Assembly: GCF_006874465.1 (NCBI RefSeq)
Contig: NZ_VIRL01000002.1
Coordinates: forward strand, 328,092-392,091
Length of the DNA stretch: 64,000 bases
Direction: 5' to 3'
Source of the DNA: Microbispora bryophytorum
GTDB taxonomy: Bacteria; Actinomycetota; Actinomycetes; Streptosporangiales; Streptosporangiaceae
Part shown: positions 8,486 through 17,059 of the stretch, piece after piece
How the letters are laid out: each line of letters opens with the position of its first letter
How positions within the stretch are numbered: the stretch's first letter is position 1
Notes under the pieces: model-generated
What the model saw: only the letters and a program-made list of their open reading frames with translations
Told to the model about the DNA's origin: nothing
Database searches by the model: none
Made by a program: the position numbers and the translations under genes

Positions 8486-9358
8486 TCATCGTAGATCGGG
8501 CGTCATGACGAAGTCGCGGAAGCGGGCGGCGGGGCCGGCCGGATCGTGGTCGGTCCGCCAGGTGAGGCCGATGGTGCGGCGGGCGGCCTCCGCCGCGATC
8601 CTGACGCCGACGGTGCCGGACTGCCCGGCGAAGGGCTCCGGGACGACGGCCACGCCGAGCCCGGCCGCGACCAGGCCCTCGATGGTCGCGAGGTCCTGGC
8701 TCTCGAAGGAGACGGCGGGGGACACCCCGGCGTCGCGCAGCAGCGTGTCGACCAGGGCCCGGTAGCCGAAGCCGACCGGCGTGGTGACGAGCTCCTCGTC
8801 CGCCAGCTCCTGGAGGGCCACCTCCTCCCGGTGGCGCAGCCGGTGGCTCGGCGGGACGACGAGCACCAGCCGCTCCTCCTGGAGCGGGTGCCAGCCGAAG
8901 TCTCCGGGTGGGCGTGGGGAGGTGATCGCGAGGTCGGCGGCCCCGCTGCGCAGATCCTGGACGATCTCGTGCGCCGGTTCCTGGCGCAGCAGGATGCGCA
9001 TCCGGGGAGCGTGCTCGTGGAAGGCGCGCAGCAGCCGCGGGACGAGGGAGGTGGCGATGGAGTCGAGGAAGGCCAGGCGCACCACCCCGGTGTCCGGGTC
9101 GAGCAGGCTCCGGAGGTCGGTCAGCAACTGCTCGTAGCGCGCCGTGAGGTCGCGCGCGGCCGCCACCACGAGTCTCCCGTTGGGCGTCAGGTGGACCCCG
9201 TCCGGCGCCCGCTCGAACACCCGGGTGCCGAGTTCGGCCTCCACCCGGGCGAGGGCGCGCGAGAGCGTCGGCTGGCTGGTGCGCAGGATGGCGGCGGTGT
9301 CGGTCACGTGCCGGTGCTCGGCGAGGGCGACCAGCCAGGACAGGTCCCGGAGCAGCAT
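8486..9358 (-). CDS. LysR family transcriptional regulator
   Basis: This is a 290-residue LysR-type regulator. The N-terminal winged helix-turn-helix is typical (LRDLSWLVALAEHRHVTDTAAILRTSQPTLSRALARVEAELG, given here in outline for residues about 3-45), followed by the substrate-binding domain starting at VVRLAFLDSIATSLVP. The ATG at 9358 fits the family's N terminus; ATGs at 9367 and 9370 overlap the operator and are less likely. The gene diverges from an MFS exporter at 9413, with a T-N11-A palindrome between them. LysR genes divergent from YnfM-type exporters usually control the exporter in response to its substrate. Confidence 0.9.
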   Translation of the reverse strand: MLLRDLSWLVALAEHRHVTDTAAILRTSQPTLSRALARVEAELGTRVFERAPDGVHLTPNGRLVVAAARDLTARYEQLLTDLRSLLDPDTGVVRLAFLDSIATSLVPRLLRAFHEHAPRMRILLRQEPAHEIVQDLRSGAADLAITSPRPPGDFGWHPLQEERLVLVVPPSHRLRHREEVALQELADEELVTTPVGFGYRALVDTLLRDAGVSPAVSFESQDLATIEGLVAAGLGVAVVPEPFAGQSGTVGVRIAAEAARRTIGLTWRTDHDPAGPAARFRDFVMTPDLR

Positions 9359-9368
9359 GCCCGCCATC

Positions 9369-9383
9369 ATACGTGTCGCGTAT
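9369..9383. promoter_or_regulatory. LysR-type operator, T-N11-A palindrome
   Basis: ATACGTGTCGCGTAT is a dyad with perfect 5-bp arms (ATACG-N5-CGTAT) and has the T-N11-A layout (T at 9370, A at 9382) expected for LysR regulators. It starts 10 bp upstream of the lysR start codon and lies about 30 bp before the exporter start, suited to autorepression and divergent activation. Confidence 0.65.
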
Positions 9384-9412
9384 TGTAAGCCGCTTCTCAT
9401 CGCATTGGACGC

Positions 9413-10690
9413 ATGACGGCAGCAAAGTGCACAGTCATTCGGGTGACCGCTGTTCTCGAGACCTCCGCCGTGGAAGGACACCTGCCGGGCACCGCCGGAT
9501 ACCGGCGGGTCGTCGTCGCGCTGTTCGCCGCCGGGGTGGCGACCTTCGCGCTGCTGTATAGCACCCAGGCGATCCTGCCCGAGCTCGCGGCGCAGTTCGG
9601 GGTGTCGACCGCGGAGAGCACGCTGAGCGTGTCGCTCACCACGCTCGGGCTCGGCGTCGCGCTGCTGGTGGCCGGCCCCCTGTCCGACGTCGTCGGGCGC
9701 ACCCGGCTGATCCATCTGTCGTTGACGGCGTCCGCCGTCGTCGCGGCCGCGTGCGCGCTGGCGCCCGGCTGGCCGGCGCTCGTGGTGCTGCGGACGCTCC
9801 AGGGCATCACACTGGCCGGTCTCCCCGCGGTGGCCACCGCCTACCTGCGCGAGGAACTGCACCCGTCCACGCACGCCCGCGTCGCCGGTCTGTACGTCGG
9901 CGGCACGGCGCTGGGCGGGATGGCCGGTCGCCTCCTGACCGGCGCGGTCGCCCAGGCCGGCGGCTGGCGCTGGGCTCTCGCCGCGGCCGCCGCACTCGGC
10001 CTGCTGTGCGCCCTGACCGTACGCGTGCTGCTTCCGGCCTCCCGGCGCTTCACCGCGGCCCCCGCGAGCATGCGCGCCCTGCTCCGCGGGAGCCTGCGCG
10101 CGGTCTCGGACCGCGGACTGCTCGCGTTGTACGGCATCGGCGGCTGTTCGATGGGGGCCCTGGTCGCGGTGTTCAACACCCTAGGCTTCCGGCTCTCGGG
10201 CGCGCCGTTCCACCTCGGCGTCGGAGCCGCCGGCCTGATGTTCCTCGTCTATCCCATCGGCTCGGTCAGCTCCGCGGTGTCCGGCCGGCTGGCGGACGGC
10301 TACGGGCGCCGGACCGTGACGCCGCTCGGCTGCCTGCTGGCCGTCGCCGGCGCGCTGGTGACGCTGTCGTCCTCGCTGCCGGTCGTGGTGATCGGGCTCG
10401 CTCTCCTCACCGCGGGCTTCTTCGCCGTCCACGGGGTGGCCAGCGGCTGGGTCCCGGCACGGGCGCACGCGGGCGGGGTGTCCACGGGCCAGGCCGCCTC
10501 GCTCTACCTGTTCACCTACTACCTCGGGTCCTCCGTCTTCGGCAGCCTCGCGGGGCGCGCCTGGACGGACGCCGGATGGCCGGGCGTGGTCGCCCTCGCT
10601 GTGCTCCTGCTCACCGCCACCGGCGCTCTCGCCCTCCTGCTGCGCAGGACCCCGCTCTGGGGAAGTGATCTCTCCCGGCTGGCGCGCTAA
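9413..10690 (+). CDS. MFS transporter, YnfM-like
   Basis: This 425-residue, 12-helix major facilitator resembles the YnfM/arabinose-efflux type. Helix 1 is RVVVALFAAGVATFALLYSTQAILPELA; the loop between helices 2 and 3 holds GPLSDVVGRTRLI, the motif A relative with D-x-x-G-R. Function is probably drug or metabolite efflux across the cytoplasmic membrane. The ATG at 9413 has GGA four bases before it; a GTG at 9443 would trim ten residues of poorly conserved N terminus. The divergent LysR gene and its operator suggest substrate-induced expression. Confidence 0.88.
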   Translation: MTAAKCTVIRVTAVLETSAVEGHLPGTAGYRRVVVALFAAGVATFALLYSTQAILPELAAQFGVSTAESTLSVSLTTLGLGVALLVAGPLSDVVGRTRLIHLSLTASAVVAAACALAPGWPALVVLRTLQGITLAGLPAVATAYLREELHPSTHARVAGLYVGGTALGGMAGRLLTGAVAQAGGWRWALAAAAALGLLCALTVRVLLPASRRFTAAPASMRALLRGSLRAVSDRGLLALYGIGGCSMGALVAVFNTLGFRLSGAPFHLGVGAAGLMFLVYPIGSVSSAVSGRLADGYGRRTVTPLGCLLAVAGALVTLSSSLPVVVIGLALLTAGFFAVHGVASGWVPARAHAGGVSTGQAASLYLFTYYLGSSVFGSLAGRAWTDAGWPGVVALAVLLLTATGALALLLRRTPLWGSDLSRLAR

Positions 10691-10782
10691 CGGCCACCCA
10701 AGTCCGGTGAAGTTGTCGTCCGCCTCGGCGGCCGCGAGAAATCCGGGCGCGCCGGACACGGCGTGGACGCCATGATGATCCG

Positions 10783-11202
10783 ATGAGGGCGTGCGTTTTC
10801 TGCGAGATCATCGCAGGGCGAAAGGCGGCCAGCGTGATCCATGCCGACGACAGCGTGGTGGCGATCCTGGATCACAAGCCGGCCACCGTCGGCCACGTAC
10901 TGGTGATCCCACGTGTGCACATGGCCGGGTTGGCCGACGCCGACGACGCGGTCGGTACGGCGATCTGGCGGGCGGCGCGGCGCGTGTCGGCGGCGTTGCG
11001 GGCGTCGGGGCTGCGCTGTGACGGGGTGCGCCTGTCATTGGCCGACGGGGAGGCCGCCGGCCAGGATGTCTTCCACCTTCACCTGCACGTGCTGCCGCGT
11101 TATCCGGGAGACGGCGTCGTGGTCGCCGCGGACTGGAAGAAGCGCTCGCGTGACCTTCTCGACCAGGACGCGGCGCTGATCCGGGCCGCGCTCGCGCGCT
11201 GA
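10783..11202 (+). CDS. HIT family protein
   Basis: This 139-residue histidine triad protein is a nucleotide hydrolase or transferase of the Hint/Fhit superfamily. The zinc-type N-terminal motif CVFCEIIAG, the strand GHVLVIPRVHMAGLADAD and the catalytic triad HLHLHVLPRY (about residues 99-108) are all present. It would hydrolyse AMP-linked substrates such as adenosine phosphoramidates. The start at 10783 is preceded by a four-codon frame whose stop overlaps it (ATGA), and no clear ribosome-binding site is visible, so initiation may depend on that overlap. Confidence 0.9.
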   Translation: MRACVFCEIIAGRKAASVIHADDSVVAILDHKPATVGHVLVIPRVHMAGLADADDAVGTAIWRAARRVSAALRASGLRCDGVRLSLADGEAAGQDVFHLHLHVLPRYPGDGVVVAADWKKRSRDLLDQDAALIRAALAR

Positions 11203-11221
11203 CCCCCCTCTTCTCGCGGTC

Positions 11222-11584
11222 TCACGCCGGCCTGTGCTGGTCATGCTCGGCCACCAGCCGCTTCGGCGCCTGCTGACGCCATGCCTCTTCCACGAGACTC
11301 CTGACGCGTTCCGCAGGGACTCTGCCGAGCTCGACCTGCAGTCCGAGGAAGCTCTTCCGCGCATCGGGGCGGCGTACGGCCTCGTAGGCGGACGGGTCGG
11401 CCTGCGACGCGTCGGCGGCCTGCTGCTCGCCGACGCGGAACACCGCCGTCGTCTCGTCCCTGCCCAAGCCGAGGAAGGTCCGGCCCCGGACCTTGAAGAC
11501 GGGAACGTGGAACCGGAAGTGACTGACCTCTTCGACCTCGGGCAGCGCGGTGGCCCAGCGCCGGATGTCGTCCGTAATGGTCAT
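11222..11584 (-). CDS. MmcQ/YjbR family protein
   Basis: This 120-residue protein is of the MmcQ/YjbR family, a double-stranded DNA-mimic-like (CyaY-like) alpha/beta fold of unknown function. The pattern is ALPEVEEVSHFRFHVPVFKVRGRTFLGLG at the N terminus (given in outline), a central FRVGEQQ strand and SFLGLQVELGRVPAERVRSLVEEAWRQ at the C terminus. It is convergent with the HIT gene, with a 19-bp gap. Relatives are often found alone, as here. Confidence 0.8.
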   Translation of the reverse strand: MTITDDIRRWATALPEVEEVSHFRFHVPVFKVRGRTFLGLGRDETTAVFRVGEQQAADASQADPSAYEAVRRPDARKSFLGLQVELGRVPAERVRSLVEEAWRQQAPKRLVAEHDQHRPA

Positions 11585-11736
11585 GAAGCGACACTATCCA
11601 CATGCCGCCGCGGCAGCCGTCCTCCAGGGCCGCGGTGGCCAAGATTGGACTTGCCGGTCCAATTCCTGTCTCGCACAGTGGCGGTGCCGCACGGGTGACC
11701 GGACCAGGTTCCGGTGCGGGTACAGGCAGACGTGGA

Positions 11737-11970
11737 TGACGGCGGCGTGCGCGTGAACGCGATCTCTCCGGGTGTGGTCCTGGAGCCCACGCCGGGAGCG
11801 GCGCACCCGGGCGAGGTCATGATGAACGGCACTCCGGCGGGGGCGTGGGCGAGCCGCACGCCGTCGCGCATGCCGCGGTCTACCTCGCCAGTGCGGAGGC
11901 CGCGTTCGTCCACGGCATCGTGCTGGACGTGAACGGCGGCCGTACGACCACGGCCGTCAGCGCCGCATGA
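11737..11970 (+). pseudogene. Frameshifted C-terminal remnant of an SDR oxidoreductase
   Basis: Two frames together encode the C-terminal end of a short-chain dehydrogenase/reductase. From about 11737 the first reads GVRVNAISPGVV, the conserved stretch after the catalytic Tyr-x-x-x-Lys. After a shift, a second frame from 11872 reads AVYLASAEAAFVHGIVLDVNGGRT and stops at 11970. The catalytic residues and the whole NAD-binding half are absent, so this is a decayed fragment. It could be the trace of a deletion or of a recombination that moved in neighbouring genes. Confidence 0.7.
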
Positions 11971-12061
11971 CGCTGCGCATCGCCACGCCCGCCGTCACGG
12001 TGCGCGCCGTGACGGCGGAGTCCGGCCCGGTCAGGGCCGCCTCGGGCGGGCGATGCGGAAA

Positions 12062-12094
12062 GCCCGTGGCAAGGCGCGGGACCTTGCCACGGGC
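12062..12094. terminator. Strong hairpin downstream of glnA
   Basis: Two 13-bp arms (GCCCGTGGCAAGG and its exact complement) flank a 7-base loop. On the minus strand a TTT run follows, so it can end glnA transcripts 160 bp after the stop; on the plus strand it would follow the SDR remnant. Confidence 0.75.
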
Positions 12095-12252
12095 TTCCTG
12101 CTCCACGACTCGCGGCACTGCCTCGCGTCGCTCCTGACCTCTTCGGGCGCCGAACGCCGCCCTCGATGTGGTGCTCGCCGCTCGGACGGAACCGAGGCAG
12201 AACCAGCCGGATCACCGCGCGATGACCATGCACGTCACCGCGCAGTCACCGA

Positions 12253-13677
12253 TCACACGTCGTAGTAGAGCTCGAACTCGTGCGGATGCGGGCGCAGACG
12301 GATCGGGTCGACCTCGTTCTCGCGCTTGTAGGAGATCCAGGTCTCGATGAGGTCCGGCGTGAACACGCCGCCCTCCAGCAGGTAGTCGTGGTCGGCCTCG
12401 AGCGCGTCGAGCACCTTCTCCAGCGAGCCCGGCACCTGCGGGATGTTGCGGGCCTCCTCCGGCGGCAGCTCGTACAGGTCCTTGTCGACCGGCTCCGGCG
12501 GCTCGATCTTGTTGCGGATACCGTCGATGCCGGCCATGAGCATGGCGGCGAAGGCGAAGTACGGGTTGCAGGACGGGTCCGGCACGCGGAACTCGATGCG
12601 CTTGGCCTTCGGGTTCGATCCGGTGATCGGGATGCGAACGCAGGCCGAGCGGTTGCGCTGCGAGTAGACCAGGTTGACCGGGGCCTCGTAGCCGGGCACC
12701 AGGCGGTGGTAGGAGTTCACCGTCGGGTTGGTGAAGGCCAGCAGCGACGGGGCGTGCTTGAGCAGGCCGCCGATGTAGTAGCGCGCCATGTCCGACAGAC
12801 CGGCGTAGCCGACCTCGTCGTAGAACAGCGGCTCGCCGTCCTTCCAGAGGGACTGGTGGCAGTGCATGCCGGAGCCGTTGTCACCGAAGATCGGCTTGGG
12901 CATGAACGTGACCGTACGGCCCGCCTGGATGGCCGTGCTCTTGATGATGTACTTGTACAGCATCAGCTTGTCGGCCGTTTCGAGCAGCGTGCCGAACCTG
13001 AAGTCGATCTCCGCCTGGCCGGCCGTGCCCACCTCGTGGTGCTGCATCTCGGTCTCGATGCCGGCCTCGATGAGGTTGCGCACCATCTGCGAGCGCAGGT
13101 CGGTGAAGTGGTCCATCGGCGGGACCGGGAAGTAGCCGCCCTTGTAGCGGGGCTTGTAACCCAGGTTGCCGCCCTCGGAGGCCTTGCCGGTGTTCCAGGC
13201 GCCCTCGACGGAGTCGATGTAGTAGTAGCCGGCGTTCTGCCTCGTCTCGAAGCGGACGTCGTCGAAGATGTAGAACTCGGCCTCGGGGCCGAAGAACACG
13301 GTGTCCGCGATGCCGGTGCCCTTGAGGTACTCCTCGGCCTTACGCGCGACGTTGCGCGGGTCGCGGCTGTAGGCCTCGCCGGTCAGCGGGTCGTGCACGA
13401 AGAAATTGATGTTCAGCGTCTTGTGCTGACGGAACGGGTCGAGCACGGCCGTGGACGGGTCGGGCAGCAGAAGCATGTCCGACTCGTGGATGGCCTGGAA
13501 CCCGCGGATCGACGAGCCGTCGAACATGAGGCCGTCGGTGAAGACGTTGGCGCCGAAGTTCTCGGACGGGAAGGTGAAGTGGTGCGTCGTCCCCGGCAGG
13601 TCCGTGAACCTGACGTCAACGAACTGCACACCCTCGTCCCGGATGAACTTGAGGACGTCATCGGCGGAGTTGAACAC
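12253..13677 (-). CDS. glnA: Glutamine synthetase, type I
   Basis: GlnA makes glutamine from glutamate, ammonia and ATP as a dodecamer in the cytoplasm. The 474-residue length is typical of adenylylated GSI. Visible motifs include DVRFTDLPG near the N terminus, the metal/ATP region [12 protein letters not shown], the ATP loop region [27 protein letters not shown], and the adenylylation site DLYELPPEE with Tyr402. The start is the GTG at 13677 because GGGAGG stands seven bases before it; an upstream ATG at 13698 precedes that ribosome-binding site and so is not used. A GlnR-type operator lies just upstream, and GlnE (also in this window) would modify Tyr402. The gene is a stand-alone unit. Confidence 0.97.
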   Translation of the reverse strand: MFNSADDVLKFIRDEGVQFVDVRFTDLPGTTHHFTFPSENFGANVFTDGLMFDGSSIRGFQAIHESDMLLLPDPSTAVLDPFRQHKTLNINFFVHDPLTGEAYSRDPRNVARKAEEYLKGTGIADTVFFGPEAEFYIFDDVRFETRQNAGYYYIDSVEGAWNTGKASEGGNLGYKPRYKGGYFPVPPMDHFTDLRSQMVRNLIEAGIETEMQHHEVGTAGQAEIDFRFGTLLETADKLMLYKYIIKSTAIQAGRTVTFMPKPIFGDNGSGMHCHQSLWKDGEPLFYDEVGYAGLSDMARYYIGGLLKHAPSLLAFTNPTVNSYHRLVPGYEAPVNLVYSQRNRSACVRIPITGSNPKAKRIEFRVPDPSCNPYFAFAAMLMAGIDGIRNKIEPPEPVDKDLYELPPEEARNIPQVPGSLEKVLDALEADHDYLLEGGVFTPDLIETWISYKRENEVDPIRLRPHPHEFELYYDV

Positions 13678-13728
13678 TCTCGAACCTCCCAGGGGCATGG
13701 GCTAGCAACCCGAAAATAGGCCGATGCC

Positions 13729-13766
13729 GTTTCCGCCCCATGTCTCGATTGTTTCGCGCATGTTAA
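13729..13766 (-). promoter_or_regulatory. GlnR box (a and b sites) upstream of glnA
   Basis: Read on the minus strand, the sequence is TTAAC-N6-GAAAC-N6-GACAT-N6-GAAAC with every spacer exactly six bases. This is the layout of the actinobacterial GlnR operator (gTnAC-n6-GaAAc, twice). Both GAAAC halves are perfect; the second GTnAC half is degenerate. It ends about 52 bp upstream of the GTG start, fitting activation of glnA under nitrogen limitation. Confidence 0.75.
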
Positions 13767-13845
13767 GGGAAAGCGCTACCCGGGCGGTTGCGGCCACAAC
13801 GTCGGCCCGCCGCTCACGAGCTCCATCCTACGGCCTTCTCGCAGG

Positions 13846-14877
13846 TCAGGTGCCCAACGCGGCCGGGCAGCGCGGCTTGCCGGAAACACCGGAGGCGCGG
13901 TCGTAGGGATCGACGGGCTCGCCGGAGGGCCTCGCTCCCTGTGGGTCACCAGGAAATCGCGGGTGGATGAATCCGTTATCCGCACCGCAATTCGCGCCAA
14001 AGAGGGCTGATCTGTCCATTACTAGCCAGACCACAAGCTTCCCGCCCTCCCGATAGGCGGAGAACTCGCTCCTGTGGTGCTCGACGACTCTCGTCACGAT
14101 CAGGGGCGCGCCGGTGCGGCTGACCGGGTGGACGAACAGATAGTCCGTCCCGATCGTGACGCCTCCACCGGCCCTTTCCGAGACCGTCGTCTCGCCGGAG
14201 ACCTTCACGACGTCCCCGACCGGCTCGGCCGCGTCCGGGGCGAGGCTGAACAGCCACGACCGGGTGCCCGAGGGGCCGCTGTCGTCCAGATGGCGCAGGA
14301 ACGTCTCACGCTGCCGGGGATGCAACAGGCGGGCGAACGCCTCCGGGCGCCCGCCACGCACGGTGGCCGGGTCGAGGTGCGCCGCCGACAGCAGCCGCCG
14401 TACGCGCTGCAGGGCCTGGCCGACCTCCTTCTCCGTGAGCCCGCCGAGCGCGCGGGCCGCGGGCATGGCCAGCCCCTGCTCCCCGTCGGCGTAGTCGACG
14501 GCGGGAGTGCCGGCGAACGGGCCGGCGGCCGGCGCCGGGACGGGGCCGTGGTCGAACAGGCCCTCCTCGCCGTCGGGGATCGGCGTCAGCACGGGCCCGG
14601 GCCGGGCGACCACGGCGCCGGAGATCACCAGGTCCTCGCCGCCGGCCGCCGGGCGGACGAAGCCGAGCCTCTCCAGGACGCCGGGCCGCAGGACGACGAC
14701 CCCCACGAGCACGACCAGGCCCGCGATCATCACCAGCACGGCCGGGCGGCGTCGCCGACCCGGCGGTGGCGCGACCGACCCGGCCGCCGCGGTCATCCGG
14801 CGGATCTCGTCCTTGTCGAACTGTGCGACCAGCGCCTCGAAGCGCGCGTCGATGTCATCGGGGTCCGCCGGTCGCAC
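13846..14877 (-). CDS. Membrane-anchored hypothetical protein
   Basis: This 343-residue protein is not assigned to a named family. It has a short cytoplasmic N terminus (RPADPDDIDARFEALVAQFD), one transmembrane helix (PAVLVMIAGLVVLVGVVVLRPG, about residues 45-65) and a large extracytoplasmic domain with LLHPRQRETFLRHLDD and TIGTDYLFVHPVSR. Two C-terminal cysteines (CGADNG and KPRC) could form a disulfide. Similar proteins sit beside glnA/RDD genes in other actinomycetes. The GTG at 14877 is chosen because GGAGGG stands four bases before it; a TTG at 14889 lies in front of that site. Confidence 0.7.
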   Translation of the reverse strand: MRPADPDDIDARFEALVAQFDKDEIRRMTAAAGSVAPPPGRRRRPAVLVMIAGLVVLVGVVVLRPGVLERLGFVRPAAGGEDLVISGAVVARPGPVLTPIPDGEEGLFDHGPVPAPAAGPFAGTPAVDYADGEQGLAMPAARALGGLTEKEVGQALQRVRRLLSAAHLDPATVRGGRPEAFARLLHPRQRETFLRHLDDSGPSGTRSWLFSLAPDAAEPVGDVVKVSGETTVSERAGGGVTIGTDYLFVHPVSRTGAPLIVTRVVEHHRSEFSAYREGGKLVVWLVMDRSALFGANCGADNGFIHPRFPGDPQGARPSGEPVDPYDRASGVSGKPRCPAALGT

Positions 14878-15007
14878 GGTTCCCTCCAAAGCGCTCAGAT
14901 AGGAAACGATTCACGATACCGGGATCTAACGCGATAAGCCCGCCCATGATGTACGGCTTCGCGGCCGGACGCCAGACCGGTGTCCCTCCCCGATACGCTG
15001 GGAAACC

Positions 15008-15469
15008 ATGAGTGACCGGCAGCCGCGTTGGACGCAGACCTGGATCGGGGGCCCGCGGGCCGCCGGGATGGACCTGGGCTATCCGGGGGAGCGCCTCGGC
15101 CTGCCCGAGCAGGGTCCCGGGGCGGTCGCCGGGTGGGGACGCAGAGTCGGCGCCGTCGTCGTCGACTGGTTGCTGTGCACCTGGGCCATCGCCGGCGGTC
15201 TGCTGCGCGTGCAGGGCAACGACATCGGCGCGGTCGGCCTCGGGGTCTTCGCCGCGGAGTACGTCCTGCTGGTCGGCACGATCGGCATGACGCTGGGGAT
15301 GCGCCTGTTCGGCATCCGCGTGGCCGCGCTCGACGGCGGGCGGCCGCCCTTCTCCAGCGTGCTGGTGCGCACGCTGCTGCTGTGCCTCGCCGTGCCCGCG
15401 CTCATCTGGGACCGCGACCGGCGCGGCCTGCACGACCGTGCGAGCCGCACGGTCGTGGTCAACCTCTGA
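15008..15469 (+). CDS. RDD family membrane protein
   Basis: This 153-residue protein is of the RDD family, small integral membrane proteins named for conserved Arg-Asp-Asp residues; some relatives act in ion transport but the role here is unknown. Two hydrophobic segments are visible (WLLCTWAIAGGLL and YVLLVGTIGMTLGMRLFGIRV), along with the C-terminal DRDRRGLHDRASRTVVV motif. It lies between glnA and lipA, the same place as Rv2219A in M. tuberculosis, so it belongs to the conserved backbone. The gene diverges from the membrane-anchored hypothetical at 14877. Confidence 0.88.
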   Translation: MSDRQPRWTQTWIGGPRAAGMDLGYPGERLGLPEQGPGAVAGWGRRVGAVVVDWLLCTWAIAGGLLRVQGNDIGAVGLGVFAAEYVLLVGTIGMTLGMRLFGIRVAALDGGRPPFSSVLVRTLLLCLAVPALIWDRDRRGLHDRASRTVVVNL

Positions 15470-15555
15470 CACCGCGTCGAACCCTGGTCAGGGTCATTGC
15501 GATGGCCTGGGTGCATGTCCGGCCGCGTTACTTCCTCTGACGTCGCCGCCGGGAC

Positions 15556-16329
15556 CTACGACGCCGCCCTGGCGCACTGGAAGATAGCCGTGCCGGGCAG
15601 CAGCCGCCCGCGCAGCGGACTCCAGCCGCCCCACGTGCGGTCGTGGCCCTGCGGCCACTCCGGCTCGGTCAGGCCGGTCAGCACGAGGCCGGAGGCGGCG
15701 ATCAGGCCCACCCAGTCGCCCATCGTCCGGTGGTGCTCCACGTACGACGGCTCGCCGCCTTCGCCGAACTCCACGTACGGCGACCGGTCGAAGTAGGGGC
15801 GGTCGGCGGTCAGGCCGCGCGGGCCCGGATCGTCGGGGAAGGCCCACCGGACGGGGTGGCTGACGGAGAACACGAACCGGCCGCCCGGCCGCAGCACCCG
15901 CCGCACCTCGGCCAGCACCGCCCCGGCGTCGGCCACGAACGGCAGCGCGCCGTAGGCCGAGCACGCGAGGTCGAACGACCGGTCCGCGAACGGCAGCGTC
16001 TCGGCGTCGGCCTGCACGACGGGCAGGGCCGCCCCGGCGGACATGTCGATCCGCCGGGAGTGCTGCAACTGCCGGTAGGACAGGTCGACGGCGGCGACCG
16101 CCGCGCCCTGCCCCAGCAGCCAGCGGCCGCACTGGCCGGCGCCGCACCCGATCTCCAGGATCCGGCGCCCGGCCACGTCGCCCAGCAGCCGGGCATCGGC
16201 CTCGTCGAGCCCCTCGGGGCACCACACGAAGCCGTCGTCGCGCAGAAAGCCGCCGTGCTCGGCCTGATACTCGTCGGCCGCGCCGTCCCACCAGCCCCGG
16301 TTGGCCCGGGAGGTCTGCGACCGGGACAC
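15556..16329 (-). CDS. Class I SAM-dependent methyltransferase
   Basis: This 257-residue methyltransferase has ILEIGCGAGQCGRWL (motif I), VAAVDLSYRQLQHSR, VVQADAETLPFADRSFDLACS and LRPGGRFVFSVSHPVRW, the last typical of the Methyltransf_11 group acting on small molecules. WGGWSPLRGRLLPGTAIF near the C terminus is characteristic of an actinobacterial orthologue group. The GTG at 16329 is chosen because GGAAGG lies six bases upstream; TTG at 16353 is in frame but precedes it. It follows the DUF4191 gene by 29 bp on the same strand and may be the end of the lipA-DUF4191 transcript. Confidence 0.85.
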   Translation of the reverse strand: MSRSQTSRANRGWWDGAADEYQAEHGGFLRDDGFVWCPEGLDEADARLLGDVAGRRILEIGCGAGQCGRWLLGQGAAVAAVDLSYRQLQHSRRIDMSAGAALPVVQADAETLPFADRSFDLACSAYGALPFVADAGAVLAEVRRVLRPGGRFVFSVSHPVRWAFPDDPGPRGLTADRPYFDRSPYVEFGEGGEPSYVEHHRTMGDWVGLIAASGLVLTGLTEPEWPQGHDRTWGGWSPLRGRLLPGTAIFQCARAAS

Positions 16330-16358
16330 CGGCCGCCTTCCCACGAGGTCCAACGCGG

Positions 16359-17030
16359 TCAGCGCATCTTCGGGCCGCGCGGCATCCGGGCGCCCTTGGG
16401 GATGGGGCCTTTCGGCATCGGGATGGCCGGGGTGAGGGCGCGCATCCGGTTGTTGACCTCGGACACGGCGCCCTTCTTCAGGTTGCGGGGCAGCTTCATC
16501 ATGTGCCGCTGGAGCTTGGCCAGCGGGATCTGGCCCTCCGCGTCACCGCACTGGACGTCGTACACGGGCACGTCGACCGCGACGCGCTGCACGCGCTTCT
16601 TCTCCGCGAGGAGCATGCGCTGCACCCGGTTCGGCGGGCCCTCGGAGACCAGGATGACCCCCGGGAATCCGACGACCCGGAACACGAGGTCCTGGTCGCG
16701 GTTGACCGCGACCGGCTTCTCCTCGACGTGCCAGGTGCCGCGCAGGCTCTGCAGGATCGCGTACGTCGCCCCCGCCTGGCCGTGGAGCATCGAGTACTGC
16801 GCCTTCTGCGCCAACCGGCTGAAGACGACCATCCCCACCAGCACGGCGGCGAAGACGCCGAACACGATCCACGTCCAGCCGAAGATCACGCCGATGACGA
16901 CGAACACGATGAGCGTGCCCAGAGCCGACGCGTAGACGATCGGCATACCCTTGGGGTTCGCCTGCTGAATGATCTGTGCGACCATCCGGAGTTGCTTGAG
17001 GCGACCCGGAGCCGCTGCGTCTTTCGCCAT
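16359..17030 (-). CDS. DUF4191 membrane protein
   Basis: This 223-residue protein has two adjacent transmembrane helices (MPIVYASALGTLIVFVVIGVIFG and TWIVFGVFAAVLVGMVVFSRLA, about residues 29-74), followed by a soluble domain with YSMLHGQAGATYAILQSLRG and FRVVGFPGVILVSEGP. This is the DUF4191 layout, corresponding to Rv2219, which also sits beside lipA. Function is unknown. Its start is 29 bp after the lipA stop, so it is probably read from the lipA promoter. The C terminus is basic and Pro/Met-rich (GPIPKGARMPRGPKMR). Confidence 0.88.
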   Translation of the reverse strand: MAKDAAAPGRLKQLRMVAQIIQQANPKGMPIVYASALGTLIVFVVIGVIFGWTWIVFGVFAAVLVGMVVFSRLAQKAQYSMLHGQAGATYAILQSLRGTWHVEEKPVAVNRDQDLVFRVVGFPGVILVSEGPPNRVQRMLLAEKKRVQRVAVDVPVYDVQCGDAEGQIPLAKLQRHMMKLPRNLKKGAVSEVNNRMRALTPAIPMPKGPIPKGARMPRGPKMR

Positions 17031-17059
17031 GGTGTGAAGGATACAAACGCCGAGCTGAC

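Larger units (their letters stand above)
11585..12252. other. Gene-poor gap of 668 bp
   Basis: This stretch holds no intact gene. It contains the broken SDR remnant (11737-11970), a strong hairpin (12062-12094), and otherwise unremarkable GC-rich sequence; several open frames here have no recognisable homology and no ribosome-binding site. Confidence 0.7.

Noticed and set aside
11880-12233. A 117-codon minus-strand frame below glnA
   Set aside because: No homology or ribosome-binding site, and it spans the glnA terminator.
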